Under the pieces are notes generated by a model. The model saw only the letters and a list, made by a program, of their open reading frames with translations, did no database searches and was not told the DNA's origin. A DNA stretch of 64,000 nt, from the NCBI GenBank assembly GCA_023614405.1, contig CM042685.1, forward strand, positions 184,670,257 to 184,734,256. Direction: 5' to 3'. Origin of the DNA: Avena insularis (lineage: Eukaryota > Streptophyta > Magnoliopsida > Poales > Poaceae). The position numbers were made by a program, and so were the translations under genes. Positions 23,274 through 36,779 of this stretch are shown one piece after another (positions within the stretch are counted from its first letter, which is position 1; each line of letters starts with the position of its first letter).

Positions 23274-24497
23274 GGTACAACCCAAAGGTTTTGTCGATCC
23301 TAAAGATGCTAACAAGGTATGCAAACTTCGACGGTCCATTTATGGATTGAAGCAAGCATCCTGGAGTTGGAATCAATGTTTTGATAAGGTGATCAAAAGC
23401 TTTGGTTTTATACAAACTTATGGAGAAGCTTGTATTTACAAGAAAGTGAGTGGGAGCTTTGTAGCATTATTAATACTATATGTAGATGACATATTGTTGA
23501 TTGGGAATGATGTAGACCTTCTTAATAGTGTCAAGGATTATTTGAATACTATTTTTTTCAATGAAAGATCTTGACGAAGCAGCTTACATATTAGGCATAA
23601 AGATTTATAGAGATAGATCGAGAAGGCTAATATCATTGTCACAAAGTACATATTTGGACAAAGTTCTAAAGAGGTTTGGAATGGAAGATAGCGCGAAAGG
23701 GTTCTTGCCCATGTTGCCCAATACGACCTTGAGTAAAACTCAAAGTTCTGCAACGGCAGAAGATAGAGAAAGGATGAGTAAGACTCCCTATGCCTCAGCC
23801 ATAGGATCTCTTATGTATGCCATGCTATATACTATTCCCGACATTGCATATGCTGTTAGTTTGACTAGCATATATCAAAGTGATCCAGGAGTAGATTATT
23901 GGACAGCGGTCAAAAACATCCTTAAGTACTTGAGAAGAACTAAGGATATGGTTCTTTCTTATGGAGGTCATAAACAACTCGTTGTTAATGGTTACACCGA
24001 TGCTAGTTGGAACACCGATCCGGATGATTCTAAATCTCAATTTGGATACGTATTTACTTTGAATGGTGCAACAGTTAGCTGGAGGAGTGCAAAGCAAAGC
24101 GTTGTGGCGAGATCTTCAACTGAATCGGAATACATAGCTGATTCAGAGGCTTCACAAGAGGCGATATGGATGAAGGAGTTCATTACAGAGCTCGATGTGG
24201 TTCCAAGTGCGCTGGACCCAATGTCTATCTATTGTGATAACATGGGCGCCATAGCCAATGCGCAAGAACCAAGGTCACACAAGAAGCTAAAGCATATCAA
24301 GCTATGTTTTCACGCTATTCGAGAGCATGTCCAAGATGGTGACATAAAGATTTGCAAAGTACACATAGATCTAAATGTGGCAGATTCGTTGACTAAACCT
24401 CTCCCGAGCGCAAAATATGACCAGCACCAAACCGCCATGGGTGTTCGATATATTACCATATAATCTAGATTAGTTGACTCTAGTGCAAGTGGGAGAC

Positions 24498-26317
24498 TGT
24501 TGGAGGTATGCACTAGAGGCAATAATAAAAGTAGTTATTATTATATCTTTGTGTTTATGATAAATGTTTACATTCATGTTATAACTGTATTAACCGGAAA
24601 CATTAATACTTATATGATTTGTAAACTTGTTAGAGTCCCTAGTATAGTATCTTTATAATACTAGCTTGTTGGTTGATAGATGATCATGGTTTCCTGATCA
24701 TGAACATTGAGATATTATTAACAACAAGATCATATCATTAGGAGAATGGTGTGATGGACATACTCCTATAGATAAGCGTAGCATAAAGATCAAGTCATTT
24801 CAATAGTCCGTTTGCTATTAGCTTTCTGATACATAGTAACCTAATTCATTTGACCATGAGATCATGTTAATCACCATCACCAGATGGATGCTTTGATGAC
24901 ACCAAACACCACTTCGTAACTGGGTGGCTATAAAGGTGGCATTGAGTGTTCGGAAAGTATGGATTGAGGCACATGGATCAAGAGTGGGATTTGTCCATCC
25001 ATATGACGGATAGATATACTCTGGGCCCTCTCGGTGGAATTTCATCCAATTAGCTTGCAAGCATGTGACTGGCTCACAAGGGATCACATATCACGGGAAC
25101 GAGAAAAGAGTACTTATCGGTAACGAGGTTGAACTAGGTATGCATAGATACCGACGATCAAAACCTCGGATAAGTAAACTATCATGAGACAAAGGGAAAT
25201 TGGTATCGTATGTAAGTGGTTCATTTGATCGCAAAGTAATCGTAGAAATATGTGGGAGCCATATGAATTTCCAGATTCCTCTATTGGTTATTGATCGGAG
25301 AAGTGTCTCGGTCATGTCCGCATAATTCACGAACCGTAGGGAGACACGCTTAAGGATTCGATGTTGTTTAGTAGATATGGAATGTTAGTAGGGATACCAA
25401 ATGTTGTTCGGAGTCTCGAATAGGATCCGGGATATCACGAGGAGATCCGGAATGTTCCGGAGAATAAGATTCATATAAGGAAAGTCCGATTCCGGAGTTC
25501 GGGAAACATTCCGATGTTTTCATCGGAGAGGTTCTAGAAGGTTCACCGGTCCGGAAGGGGAATGGTCCATGAATGTGTCATGGGTAAGTGGAATGATTGG
25601 ATCATATCCTAGGTCACTTGGTGTGGAAATTTGTGATAGAGAATTAAAGCTCTAAATTGAAAGTCAAACGGGAGGTTTGAAAAGTCAAATTGTAACAATG
25701 GTTTCCTAGTGAAAGTAGGAAAGAGTCCTTCCAACTTGGGTTTGGAAGTGGTTTCAAACTCCCCTCCGTCAAGGCTTTCCCCCTCTCATAAATAGAGGGG
25801 GAGGGCTGCCCCAACAACACAAGCCCTAGCCCTCATGCCTTAAGCCGCCGTAAATGCCTTGTGGCCAGCCGCCTCGTCCGCCCGTGATACCTCCTCCTCC
25901 CGGTCTTCTAAACCCTAGATCACCGGGAAACCCTAGATCCACCATAACTCGCATCGGCTTAGGCGAAGCCCTATGGGATCTTCCCTCTACTTCCGACACC
26001 ACGCCGTCGTGCTGCCGGAATCGCGAGGGGAGAACTACAACCTCCGCTGCCTGCTGGAACAAGGGAGAGTAAGGTCTTCATCGAGTACCGAACGTGTGAC
26101 CGACTGCGTAAGCGCTGCCGGAAGGATCGTCTACGCGATCTTGAGATCGGCAAGTGTACGACTACATCACCCACGAGAATCTGCTCTCGTTAACCGCTTT
26201 GGAATCTTCGAGGGTGAGTGCTTCTATCGACTCGTTGCTACAATTAGTATATAGATCTTGGCTTGTTTGTGTGCATGCGGTAGATTTTTTTTGTTTTCCA
26301 TGCTACGAACCCCTACA
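24498..26317 (+). repeat. 3' LTR of element A (mosaic)
   Basis: It follows the polypurine tract AAGTGGGAGAC (24487-24497). Start TGTTGGAGGTATGCACTAG, end ACGAACCCCTACA. Up to about 24917 it matches the LTR of element D rather than A's own 5' LTR; from there on it matches A's 5' LTR closely. A 3' LTR should be identical to its partner at insertion, so the first part was probably replaced later. Confidence 0.92.
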
Positions 26318-26322
26318 CCTTT

Positions 26323-26557
26323 CCACCGGCCACACCACCCCCTTGGCACCCTCTAAACCCTAGATCGCCAAGGCCCCTCTTCTACTCCGCCATACCCGCT
26401 CTGGCTTAGGCGAAGCCCTGCGGGATTTCCCCTCTAAACTCCAACACCACGCCTACGTGGTACCAGAATCACGAGGAGAGATCTACAACCTCTGCTGCCT
26501 GCTAGAACAAGGGAGAGGAAGGTTTTCATCGAGTACCGAACGTGTGACCGACTGCGG
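26323..26557 (+). mobile_element. LTR remnant B, second piece
   Basis: Family LTR sequence (CCCTAGATCGCCAAGG, GGCGAAGCCCTGCGGG, CAAGGGAGAGGAAGG) continuing from 14724 after element A. It ends at TGCGG (26553-26557), the target site of element C, and resumes after 44328. Confidence 0.88.
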
Positions 26558-28464
26558 TGTTGGAGATATGCCCTAGAGGCAATAATAAATATAGTTATTA
26601 TTATATCTTTGTGTTTATGATAAATGTTTACATTCATGCTATAATAGTATTAACAAGGAAACATTAATACTTGTGTGATTTGTAAACTTAAATTGAAGTC
26701 CCTAGTAAAGCCTCTATACATCACTAGCTTGTTGGTTAATAAATGATTGTGGTTTCCCTATCATGAACATTGAAATGTTATTAACAACAAGATCATATCA
26801 TTAGGAGAATGATATGGTGGACATACTCCTATAGATAAGCGTAGCATAAAGATCAAGTCATTTTTATAGTTCAATTGCTATATGCTTTCTGATACATAGT
26901 AATCTAAATTCCTTCGACCATGAGATCATGCATATCACCTTTACCGGATGGATGCTTTGATGACATCAAACACCACACCGTAACTGGGTGGCTATAAAGG
27001 TGGCATTGAGTGTTCGGAAAGTATTGGTTGAAACACATGGATCAAGAGTGGGATTTTTCCATCCATATGACGGATAGATATACTTTGGGCCCTCTCGGTG
27101 GAATATCATCCAATTAGCTTGCAAGCATGTGACTGGCTCACAAGGGATCACATATCACGGGAACGAGAAAAGAGTACTTATCAGTAACAAGGTTGAACTA
27201 GGTATGCAGAGATACCGACGATCATAACCTTGGATAAGTAAACTATCGTGAGACAAAGGGAAATTGATATCGTATGTAAGTGGTTCATTCGATCGCAAAG
27301 TAATCGTAGAAATATGTGGGAGCCATATGAATTTCCAGATTCCTCTATTGGTTATTGTTCGGAGAAAGTGTCTCGATCATGTCCGCATAATTCACGAACC
27401 GTAGGGAGACACACTTAAGGATTCGACGTTGTTTGAGTAGTTATGGAATGATGAGAAAGAGACCGAATGTTGTTCGGAGTCTCGAATGGGATCCGGGATA
27501 TCACGAGGAGATCCGAAATGGTCCGGAGAATAAGATTCATATAAGGAAAGTCCCGTTTCGGAGTTGGGGAATGGTTCCGGTGTTTTCATCGGGAATGTTC
27601 TAGAAGGTTCCGGAATGTCCGGCACTCTGGAGGGGAAGGGTACATGAATGTGTTATATCAAGTTGGTATGATTGCATTATGTACTCGGTGTCATTGCTGA
27701 ACAAAATAAAGGGATTAATCAAATCCTAGTTTGAAAAGTCAAACACCAAGTTTGAAAGTCAAACGGCTATTTTTGGGAAGTGGAGAAAGAGGAGGAAACC
27801 GAGTTGGGGAGGAGTCCCTCCTCCACCGCCGGCCCACCTCCAAGCCGAGTTGGGAGGAATCCCTCCCTTGGCCGGCCGGCCCCTCCACCTATATAAGGAG
27901 GCAGGGCTCCTCCTAGACACACAAGATCCCGCCTCCAAACCCTAAGCCGGCGCCCGCCACCTCTTGCCCGCCGCCCTAGGTCAAGCCGCCGCCGCCTAGC
28001 AACCCTAGCCGTCGGCCAAGCTTCCTCCTCGGCGTGTATAAACCCTAGATCGTCGAGGGACTCTCTCATACTCCACCATACTCGCTCCGGCTTAAGGCGA
28101 AGCCCTGCGAGATCTCCCCTCTACTTAGGTACCACTGTTGTTGTCTTTGCCGGAATCGCGAAGAGTGCTACAACCTCCTGCCTGCTAGAACAAGGGAGAG
28201 GAAGGTCTTCGTCGAGTCTTGAGCGATGTGTGACCGATTGCGGGAGCGCCTTGGGAGCATAGCCGGGAAGGATCGTCTACGCGATCTTGAGATCGGGAAG
28301 AGTACGACTACATCACCCACGAGAATCCACTCTCGTTAAACACTTTGGAATCTTCGAGGGTGAGTTATTCTATCGACTCGTTGCTACAATCTAGTAGATA
28401 GATCTTGGCTTGTTTGTTTGTATGCGATAGAAAATTTTTGTTTTCCATGCTACGAAACCACCCA
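26558..28464 (+). repeat. 5' LTR of element C
   Basis: It begins TGTTGGAGATATGCCCTAG. The expected end CCCTACA is altered to ACCACCCA just before the primer site. A TATA box (TATATAAGG) lies at 27890-27898; the 3' LTR has lost two bases of it. Confidence 0.92.
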
Positions 28465-28465
28465 G

Positions 28466-28477
28466 TGGTATCAGAGC
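28466..28477 (+). other. Primer-binding site of element C (initiator tRNA-Met)
   Basis: TGGTATCAGAGC, complementary to the 3' end of initiator tRNA-Met, two bases after the 5' LTR. A leader without coding follows to the gag ATG at 29655. Confidence 0.92.
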
Positions 28478-31400
28478 CGTGTCTATATGTAGATCTGTTG
28501 CACGAGTAGAACACAATGGTCATTGTGGGCATTGATGCTTTTATTGTCGATTGCTTCTTGTGTACTTTGCATCTTGCGGGATGTTGGGATGAAGCGGCCC
28601 GGGCTAACCTTACATGACATCGTTCATGAGACTTGCTCCACGCTTGACATGCAACTTGTATTGCATAAGTGGCTTTGCGGGTGCCTGTTTCTCCTAGCAT
28701 AGTTAAGATTCAATTTACAACGGGTGATTAACAATACTAGTATCAGTGTTGTGGTTCCTGTTCGTAAGTTAGAACGACACTTATTGAAAGCCCCAAACCA
28801 CGTAAAACATGTAAAGAAAGTAGAGGCGTCTAACTTTGTTTTGCAGGGGTGTGCAGCGATGTGATATGGCCATGATTGTGATTATATTTGATGTATGCAA
28901 TGATCCTTATTGTAAGTTGGCAACCGGAAGGAGCCATATGGTTTTCTTTAATTTATGTTAAGACCCGCGTGTCTATTCAAAGTAGTTGTAATAGTTGAAG
29001 CCGGTGGACGACAACCATGGAGAAGCGTCATTGACCTTGATGCAATGCCGGTGATGATGGAGATCATGTTCGTGCTTGAAGATGGAGATCAGAAGCACAA
29101 AGAAGAAAGGCCATATCATATCACATATTATGAATTGCATGTGATGTTAATCCTTTATGCATCTTGTATTGCTTAGTAGACGATGGTAGCATTATAAGAT
29201 GATCCCTCATGCACATGAATTTCAAGTCATAATGTGTTCACCCTTAGTTAGCACCGTTGCTAAAGCTTGTTGTTTCGAAGCACCACGTGATGATCGGGTG
29301 TGTTAGATTCTGCAAGTGCATACAACGTGAGCAAGCCAGATTTGCTCATGCGGAAACTAAGGTTTGATCTTGACGAGCCTAGCATGTACAGACATGGTCT
29401 CGGAACACGGATCACCGAAAGGTAAAGCATGAATCATATAGTAGATATGATGAACATGTCGATTGTTCGCCATTGAAACTATATCAACTCTCGTGATGAT
29501 CGGTGTTGATGTGGTGGATTTGGTTCGTGTGATCACTAAAACAATGTGAGGGATATTGTTTTGAGTGGGAGTTCACCTAGATTAATTTTATTATTAATTT
29601 GAACTCAATTTGTCATAAACTTAGTCTAAACTATTGCAAATATGTTGTAGATCAATGGCAGCCCCTACCATCAATATTAATGCGTTCCTAGAGAAAGAAA
29701 AGTTGAAAAACAATGGAAGCAACTTCGCGGATTGGTTCGCAATTTGAGATTGTCCTCACAGTGGTAATTTGACCTATGTCTGGATGCACATTTGGGTGAC
29801 CCCACTGCACTGATCTTGCCCGATGAAGTAAAGAATGTTTACCTCACTCGGAAGACTCGGTACTCCACAATTCAGTGTGCTATCTTGTATGGTTTAGAAT
29901 CAGACTTGAAAAGGTTTGAGAATTCAGACCCATATGATATTGTCGAGGATCTCAAATTGATCTTTGAGACTCATGCGGCAATTTAAAGCTATGAGGCTTC
30001 TGAAAAGTTCTTTAACTGCAAGATGGAAGAGGGCAGCTCCGTCAGTGAGCATGTCCTTAAGATGTCTGGGCACACGAACAAACTTCAAAGCTTGGGTATA
30101 GTGATTCCTAATGCTTTGGGGATTTACCGCATCCTCCAATCACTACCACCAAGATACAAGAACTTTGTGATGAACTACAACATGCAAAACATGAACAAGA
30201 CGTTGCCAGAACTCTTTGCCATGTTGAAATCTGCAGAAGTGGAGATCAAGAAAGAGCACCAAGTGTTGTTGGTCAATAAGACCACCAAATTCAAGAAAGG
30301 CAAGTCTAAGCAAAAGGGACACTTCAAGAAGGGTGGTAAGAAAGTTACCACGCCAACAAAGAAGACCAAGGCTGGACCTAAGCCTGATACTGAGTGCTTT
30401 TACTACAAGGGAGAAGGTCACTGGAAGCGGAATTGCCCAAAGTACTTGGCGGATTTGAAGAATGACAACATCAAGAAGAAAGGTATATCCGATATACATG
30501 TTATTGATGTGTATCTCACTAGTACTTGTAGTAGTGCACAGGTATTTAATCTTGGTTGGTTGCTCATATTTGTAACTCGAAGCAGGTCTGCGAATAAGCG
30601 GAAGCTAGCGAAGAACAAGGTGACGATGCGCGTTGAAGCGGATCAAAGGTTGATGTGATCGCGTCGACGCTACCCCTTCATCGACCATCGGGATTAGTTT
30701 TATACTTAAATAATTGTTATTTGGTGCCTGCGTTAAGCATGAACATTATATCGGGATCTTGTTTATTGCGAGACGGTTACTTGTTTAAGTCCGAGAATAA
30801 TGGTTGTTCGATTTATATGAGTAATATGTTTTATGGACATGCACCTTTGATAGATGGTCTATTCTTGTTGAATCTCGATAGTGGAAATACACATATTAAT
30901 AACATTGAGGCTAAACGTTTGAAATCGAGCGATAACTCAACCTATATGTGGCACTGTCGTCTTGGTCACATTAGAGTGAAGCGCATGAAGAAACTCGATT
31001 CCGATGGACTTCTTGAATCACTTGATTTCGAATCACTTGAAAGATGCGAAGCATGTCTGATGGGTAAAATGACTAAGACTCCATTTTCTGGTATGATGGA
31101 GCGAGCTACGGACTTATTGGAAATCATACATACCGATGTGTGTGGTCCAATGAGTGTAGCATCGCGCGATGGTTATCGTTATGTTCTTACCTTCACGGAT
31201 GACTTGAGTAGATATGGGTATATCTATTTCATGAAACATAAGTCCGAAACTTTCGAGAAGTTGAAGGAATTTCAAAGTGAGGTAGAGAATCAACGTAATA
31301 AGAAGATTAAATTTCTGCGTTCTGATCGTGGAGGTGAATATCTAAGTTACGAGTTTGGCGAGCATTTGAAGAAATGCGGAATACTTTCACAATTGACACC

Positions 31401-32867
31401 GCCGAGAACACCACAGCGTAATGGTGCATCGAACGTCGTGTCGAACTCTCTTAGATATGGTTCGTTCTATGATGTCACTTACAGATTTACCGCTATCATT
31501 TTGGGGTTATGCATTAGAAACAGCCGCATTCACTTTAAATAGGGCACCATCTAAATCCGTTGAAACGACACCATATGAATTATGGTTTGGGAAGAAACCT
31601 AGATTGTCGTTCCTTAAAGTTTGGGGATGCGAAGCCTATGTAAATAAGTTACAGCCGGACAAGCTTGAACCCAAAGCGGAAAAATGCGTCTTCATAGGAT
31701 ACCCGAAGGAAACTATTGGGTATACCTTCTATCATAGATCCGAGGGCAAAATCTTTGTTGCCAAGAATGGATACTTTCTAGAGAAGGAATTTCTCTCGAA
31801 ACAAGTGATTGGAAGGAAAGTAGAACTCGACGAGGTTGTCGAACCTTCTCTCGAAATTGCGAGTAGCGCAGCACCGGAAGAAGTTCGTATGGTGCCTGCA
31901 CCAGTTAGAGAGGAAGCTAATGATGGTGATCATGAAACTTCGGTTGAAGTTGCTACAGAGCCTCGCATGTCAACGAGAACTCGTACCACTCCAGATTGGT
32001 ATGATCCCGTTATGAATGTCATGTTGGTGGACAACACCGATGACCCCGAGACATATGAGGAAGCGATGGTGAGCCCAGATTCCAATAAATGGCAAGAAGC
32101 CATGAAATCCGAGATTGGATCCATGTACGAAAACCAAGTATGGACTTTGGTGGACTTAGGATGGTAGAAGGCTGTCGAGAACAAATGGATTTTCAAGAAG
32201 AAAATAGATGTTGATGGTAATGTTACTGTCTATAAAGCTCTACTTGTCGCAAAAGGGTTTCGACAAATTCAAGGAGTTGACTACGATGAGACTTTCTCAC
32301 CAGTAGCGAAGCTAAAGTCTGTAAGGATTATGTTAGCGATCGCTGCATATTATGATTATGAGATATGGCAGATGGATGTCAAAACAGCATTCCTCAATGG
32401 AGACATTGATGAAGAGTTGTATATGATGCAACCCAAAGGTTTTGTCGATCCTAAAGATGCTAACAAGGTATGCAAACTTCAACGGTCCATCTATGGATTG
32501 AAGCAAGCATCCCGAAGTTGGAATCAACGTTTTGATAAGGTGATCAAAAGTTTTGGTTTTATACAAACTTATGGAGAAGTTTGTATTTACAAGAAAGTGA
32601 GTGGGAGCTCTATAGCATTCTTAATACTATATGTAGATGACATATTGTTGATTGGGAATGATGTAGACCTTCTAAATAGTGTCAAGGAATATTTGAATAA
32701 TAGTTTTTCAATGAAGGATCTTGGCGAAGCAGCTTACATATTAGGCATAAAGATTTACAGAGATAGATCAAGACGCCTAATATCATTGTCACAAAGTACA
32801 TATTTGGACAAAGTTCTAAAGAGGTTTGGAATGGAAGATAGCAAGAAAGGGTTCTTGCCCATGTTGT

Positions 32868-35800
32868 TGTAACACCCTCGGAATCGACCCTATGCAAGTT
32901 TCAGGGATTCCCGCCAAACCCGCATAGAAACGATTCAAAGGTGCCCACCATGCACTTTCGTGCGGGTGGAAAACGAAGTAATACCATTACACAATAGTCC
33001 ACGATGGAACCCACAGAACAGATATATACAACACTGACTCAAAGAGTCAAGAATACAAATATACAATACAAAGATCCAAATCACCTTGAAAACGATACAA
33101 CATCCGACTACGGACAAGATGCAAATGGGGCTAAGAGCCCTGAAGTATAACCAATGGCGTCCATATAACCTGCCAGCAAGCGGGAAGGGTAACCACTAAC
33201 GACGTCGATCTCAAAACCTTCTTAAACAAAGGGGTGCCGACAAAGGGCAAAGGAAAAGAGGCGGTCGATCTTGAGGCCGACAGCGAGACTAGAATTGCGG
33301 TCCTCGCCTACATAGGTATGGTGGATTTGAGCGGCGGCATGCACTAAACAACCTATAGAGACTCAATATAACTGGCGGCTATCAGATAGGGATAAGAAAG
33401 ACCTACTCGGATCCAACCTGATTCTAACACCAAACATACCCATCCTGGTATTCCTCCTCGATACCAACCGAGGAAGTCAACCGAGGAACTCACACCGTTG
33501 GCAGTTTTATTCATTTCGTTATATTTACGGCAACTACTAGTCAGATATAGATCGCATGGGTCATCCTGATATAATAAGCAGTGGGCAGTTTTAGTTGACC
33601 ATTCCGTTGTAGTTGTAGTACTTACTAGTTAGATACATATAGCATGAGGCATCCCAAAACCTAGCAGTTGTTGGTACTTTTATTTAGCCATTCCGTTGTA
33701 GTTGCAATACTTACTAGTCAGATACAATGGTAACAGGTGACAACCCAAACCAGCAATTGTTGGCACATTTAATTAGCCATTCCGTTATAGTGAAGCTGAT
33801 TACTAGTCATTATAAAGTCAAATTTATAGCACTACTTTAGTTATAGTTGTCTATGATCGAGATACTGTGCTCAAAGTCGTCCATAACCGCGGACACGACT
33901 TTCAGAAAGTTTTACCCTGCAGGGGGGCACAAATAGCAACACACGCACGATCAACCTCGAGAAAAAACCAATAAAAACCCAACGAGGCATCACGACAGAG
34001 CAATTGCAAGATTCATATAAATTTCAGAGGCCACCCACCAAGCTACCATGACGAAGTTGGCGGCTCAAACCACGAACCGAGGTTTGTGTCAATAATCTTG
34101 TTGGGAACCCGAAAGTGTGGACTGGACTTGTCGATACAGCGGAAACATTCCACTTACCTAAGCAGATCTGAGCGCTCCACGCGCAATCGTAAATAAAGTA
34201 GTAAAGCATGGCATAAGTACAGGATAGTAATAAAGCCCCAAACTACTTTGTGGCCCCAAGAAATAAATATGACTCAAGCTCTGGCTAGGGGGATTCATGG
34301 TCCCACATGCGGATAGTGCGAATATTCAAAGAACAGGTATCAAGTACTCGGGGTCCCTACGGACACAAGTGAATGATTAAAACCAAATAACATCTATTGC
34401 CCACCTGTGCCTCTGCATTATTTACTTACTTCAATTTTAGTTATTAAACGGTAATTAAAGTTATAATCATCTCCAACATTAAATATAAGGCATTACTCCA
34501 ACAACTGTGGAACATCAACGGCGCGACGCAACACCTGCACAAGCAACTACGACTCGCATGGCTGACTATCTACCAAACAACAGGTAATAGGATGTGTCCA
34601 AGGCAATTGAATGGCTGCAAGGGATATCACGGGTACGAAAACTAGAGCATCGCATCACAGATAGCAATAGATCAACAGGAGGAAATAAAGACTATAAAAG
34701 TATGATAGGTAGAAAGGGGGAGAATGCTCGCCTGAAAAACATTGCTGAAGATTCACCCGCAGATCAGGTCGACACTCGCATCAACTCATCGGCCTATTCC
34801 GCGAAGAAGCAATGCACTAAAAGAACACACGGGATGCACTATTTAATACTACGGCAGAAGATCCGGCATGATGCATATATGAGGTATGACATGGCAAAGA
34901 TGTGATGCAACTAGGTCATATTAGACGAAACTGAGGTCCCGACATTTACTTAGATGGTTCAAGTTGTTTAGATACCCCACAATTTTAAATGTTGTCTTAA
35001 CAAGGCAAAATTATATCACCGGTTCGATGCACAAATTTAAATGAGCAAATATTAGACTAGATTTGTCCGCATATGGAGCCCATATTTAATTATGAGGTGA
35101 ATCGGTATCATGCCCTCAAACCACACCAATATGCATGCGAGTATGACAATTAAATATGCAACAGTTTATATAGTTGGTGATTTATAAAATAAAGGCTCGG
35201 AAAAGGTCACACATCTCGGATCGAAGATCTTGGCTCCAAGGGGATTCAGGTTTGGTGGGGTTCGGGCACGCCGGGATCGGTCTTCACATCCAGGAAGGAG
35301 AACTTGTCAGACCAGCGTCACCCCCACCGGGTTCCGGGAGGACGTGCTTGGTGTTCCACGGTCTTCGGATCCGTGTCGATGATCATGTCGTTCTCTACAG
35401 GAACTCGGATTTCCGGCTTCATTGTCGGTGACCACTCGTCAGCGAGGTCAAACTTGATGACGGTGTACATCTCTGGGAAGGTCGACAAGATCAAACTTGA
35501 CCTCTTCTTGAGAATCAGCAAGCACACACTTGCGGCGATTTAGTAGCAACTCTAGATATACCCGACAAGCGCAAGCTCACAACAAGGAAACGAGGGCACG
35601 GTCAAAACCGCACAAACAGACATGTGTATGGGCGTACAGGAGGTACACAACACTGAATTGGCAATACCAATTGGCGTAGAACATCCTGGCAGCAAGCAGA
35701 GTAAGACCAAAGCTGCATCAGGCGCCGGCAGCGGCATGGCGAGGTAGAGCTAGCGACAAGCGGCCAGAGAGACGAGGATTCAAACGGCACTCGAGTGGCG

Positions 35801-36779
35801 ACTCGGTGGCATGGCGAGGAACCACTGGCGGCGAAGCGCGCCCGGCGTTAGAACTCGCGCAGCAGCGGAGAGAAAACCGGGAGGAAGCGGTCGGGCAGGG
35901 GCCTGCTGCCAGCGGAGATCGGTCGGAGGAGGCGGCGGAGAGGGCTCATGAGCGTCGATGCTGCTTAGTGCAAGCGGCGCGGAGGGCAGGCGGCAAGAGG
36001 TGTGGCGGCTCCTAGCGAAGCGAGGCGGCGAGAGGAGAACACGCCGCAGGTCGGGCTTCTGCGGGCGGCGGCGTGGGAGGCAGGCGAGACCAGGCGAGGC
36101 GTGGCGGAGGAGGCGGTGAGGCGGCGTCTGCGGGTGGCGACACGCAGCGGGACGAGGAGGCAGCGGCGTCCGCTCGGGGAGGGCTCGGCGGCAGAGGGCA
36201 TGGGCCTGCCGAGGGAGCTCGAGGATCTGTGGCGGGGAGAGGGTACTATCAGGCGGAGGGTCCTGTGCCGAGGAGGAGGCGGCCATGAGACGGCCAGGTG
36301 CAGGATGGGCGTCGTGGTGAGCAGGAGTGGTGGGCCAAAGGCGGTGGTAGGTGAGGGCGGTCGCAGCAAGGGTGGCCAGCGCGTCTTTGTCTCTTTGGGC
36401 CGTGGCCAGGGTGGAGAGATGGGTAGGGTTAGGTGGGATCTGGTTAGGGCTAGGGTTTTACAGGGGTTGTAGGTGAGTCATCTGGTTGGGCCTTTGGGCC
36501 TGACCGGATGGACTGCCTCCCCCTAATAAAATATTTATAATATTTATTTTCTTTTCTTTTATTTAAAATAAAACATTTACAAATATGTTTTAGGCAAAAA
36601 TAAGGATTCGAGTGAACATGGTTTTATATTTGAATTAGAGAAGGGGTATTTGTAGAAAACAAAAATAGGGCTTCTAGCAAAATAGTTTTAGGCAAAAAGA
36701 TGCATGTTGATGTCATGGTGATGCACAAAGTATTATTTACCCGCGATTTTCTAGTAGTGGTTTTACCCGGGGTGCTACA
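32868..36779 (-). repeat. 3' LTR (element sense) of the LARD-like element
   Basis: It is a direct repeat of 37782-41666. Long stretches differ by only a few bases (about 4 in the first 290), separated by GC-rich patches with many small indels, for example 33165-33350 and 35690-36420. A GC-rich block at 35780-36480 gives long open frames on both strands that are not credible genes. Confidence 0.95.
35318..35527 (-). CDS. Small ORF inside the LARD-like LTR (left copy), unknown
   Basis: An open frame of about 69 codons in the sense of the element. It contains FPEMYTVIKFDLADEW, MKPEIRVPVENDMIIDTD and KTVEHQARPPGTRWG. The first codon as drawn is GTG; in frame upstream there are only a few codons before a stop. 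The same frame is kept in the other LTR with three conservative changes. I recognise no family. It may be a captured fragment or a chance frame. Confidence 0.35.
   Translation of the reverse strand: MCLLILKKRSSLILSTFPEMYTVIKFDLADEWSPTMKPEIRVPVENDMIIDTDPKTVEHQARPPGTRWG

Larger units (their letters stand above)
17775..24463 (+). pseudogene. Copia gag-pol polyprotein of element A, broken
   Basis: One long frame starts at ATG 17775 (MAAPTINFNAFLEKEKLKNN). Domains in order: gag with a CCHC zinc knuckle (CFYCKGEGH...KRNC, about 18527-18566); aspartic protease (VFDTGS, about 18672); GAG pre-integrase (MWHCRLGHIG); integrase core (HTDVCGP about 19266, FTDDLSRYGY, LRSDHGGEY); reverse transcriptase (YVDD, 23479-23490); RNase H (YTDASWNTDPDDSKSQ, ARSSTESEYI). 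Defects: TAA at 18129 (expected Glu), TAG at 18552 (expected Trp inside the zinc knuckle), a solo LTR at 19800, a 2-base deletion near 22684, TGA in place of Trp near 22867, a TRIM at 22930 and an extra T near 23550. The family product makes virus-like particles and carries out reverse transcription and integration. From 17775 to 19799 only the two nonsense changes interrupt the frame. Confidence 0.93.
14725..26317 (+). mobile_element. Copia element A, full-length Angela/BARE type
   Basis: Two LTRs (14725-16584 and 24498-26317) flank a leader, gag and pol, with a perfect 5-bp target duplication CCTTT (14720-14724 and 26318-26322). Subtracting the two insertions it carries (solo LTR 19800-22154 and TRIM 22930-23273, each with its target copy) leaves about 8.88 kb, the normal size for the family. 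Coding is broken in several places, so it is not autonomous now. It sits inside LTR remnant B. Confidence 0.95.

Noticed and set aside
35780..36470. Long open frames on both strands in a GC-rich block (up to 168 codons)
   Set aside because: They lie inside the LARD-like LTR, overlap on both strands, have arginine/alanine/proline-rich compositions, and are broken by indels in the other LTR copy.
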